A stretch of DNA of 5,814 nucleotides, taken from positions 1 to 5,814 of the forward strand of contig CAMLIY010000193.1 of the NCBI GenBank assembly GCA_946480125.1, read 5' to 3'. Of this stretch, positions 5,550 to 5,814 are shown in pieces (the first letter of the stretch is position 1; each line of letters starts with the position of its first letter). The notes under the pieces were generated by a model. It did no database searches. It saw nothing but the letters and a program-made list of their open reading frames with translations, and was not told where the DNA came from. The position numbers and the translations under genes were made by a program. Source of the stretch: an uncultured Asticcacaulis sp. Its GTDB lineage: Bacteria; Pseudomonadota; Alphaproteobacteria; Caulobacterales; Caulobacteraceae.

Positions 5550-5814
5550 ATGAAAGATACGCTTTTTGTCATGGCCCTCAAGCAGGAGGCCATGGGATTG
5601 CTGGAGCCGCTGGGCCTTGATGTGCTCTATACCGGTGTCGGCAAGGTCAATGCCGCCTATGTCCTGACGCGTGAACTCACTGTACGCAGATATGAAGGTC
5701 GCTTGCCAACGCAGGTGGTCAATCTTGGCACGGCTGGCAGCCGATGTTTCCGTACGGGCGACCTGATCGCCTGTCATCAGTTCCTCCAGCGCGACATGGA
5801 TGTGACGCCGCTGG
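5550..5814 (+). CDS. MTA/SAH nucleosidase family protein (N-terminal 88 codons, cut by window edge)
   Basis: The start of a nucleoside phosphorylase-superfamily protein, probably 5'-methylthioadenosine/S-adenosylhomocysteine nucleosidase, which removes adenine from these methylation and polyamine by-products in the cytoplasm. Visible family marks are a beta strand MKDTLFVMALKQEA with E13 at the place of the E. coli active-site Glu12, GVGKVNAA at 29-36, and VVNLGTAGS (56-64) followed by GDLIAC. The aspartates in QRDMD (80-84) fit the usual D-x-D before TP. The catalytic Glu and Asp of the C-terminal half lie outside the window, so a different purine-nucleoside substrate, for example futalosine, cannot be excluded. 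ATG 5550 has no clear Shine-Dalgarno site and starts 10 nt after fliX, so it probably depends on translation from fliX. Confidence 0.8.
   Translation, partial: MKDTLFVMALKQEAMGLLEPLGLDVLYTGVGKVNAAYVLTRELTVRRYEGRLPTQVVNLGTAGSRCFRTGDLIACHQFLQRDMDVTPL

Noticed and set aside
5159..5593. Minus-strand open frames opposite fliX and the nucleosidase gene (also 5484-5777)
   Set aside because: They overlap well-supported genes on the other strand and show no recognisable domain.
1..5814. CRISPR array, transposon ends, tRNA genes or an obvious defence system
   Set aside because: No regularly spaced repeats, transposase-like protein, tRNA-like fold or defence domain was found; the gene content is repair and flagellar core genes.

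Overview
The window looks like chromosomal DNA from an alphaproteobacterium of the Caulobacter group (Caulobacteraceae; Asticcacaulis or a relative is a guess). The reasons are a FliX gene, a factor known mainly from Caulobacterales, placed divergently from flgI; a CheL-type rod-binding protein and an FlbY-like protein following flgI; a flagellar promoter region carrying sigma54-like and IHF-like sites; and the alphaproteobacterial style of the proteins. I see no mobile element, CRISPR array, tRNA or rRNA.

Layout. Positions 1-1627 (minus) hold the N-terminal 542 codons of uvrA, the damage-recognition ATPase of nucleotide excision repair; the rest lies off the left edge. The 243-bp gap 1628-1870 is a divergent control region: a near-consensus alphaproteobacterial LexA box faces uvrA, and a TTGACA element with two dyads faces right. 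Positions 1871-2932 (plus) encode an unnamed single-pass inner-membrane protein with a TonB-like membrane helix and a long proline-rich stretch, but a C-terminus I do not recognise. It is convergent, with no gap at all, to a minus-strand flagellar operon.

That operon reads flgI (4832-3708), cheL-like (3708-3373), flbY/flgN-like (3373-2933), each junction overlapping by one base. The 281 bp between flgI and fliX contain, going away from flgI, a good sigma54 -24/-12 promoter, a perfect IHF core, an 8-bp-arm dyad, a weak CtrA-like site and a 7-bp-arm hairpin/palindrome that could be an FlbD (ftr) site. On the plus strand follow fliX (5114-5539) and the start of a nucleoside phosphorylase-family gene, probably an MTA/SAH nucleosidase (5550 to the right edge).

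How they work together. In Caulobacter, FliX reports early basal-body assembly to the activator FlbD, which switches on sigma54 promoters for later parts. Here fliX lies opposite a sigma54-type promoter for the P-ring gene, so checkpoint factor and checkpoint target share one control region. CheL-like and FlbY-like proteins probably help rod and P-ring or hook assembly. I found no clearly new biological system; the most open items are the TonB-like protein with an unassigned C-terminus and the dense control region between flgI and fliX.
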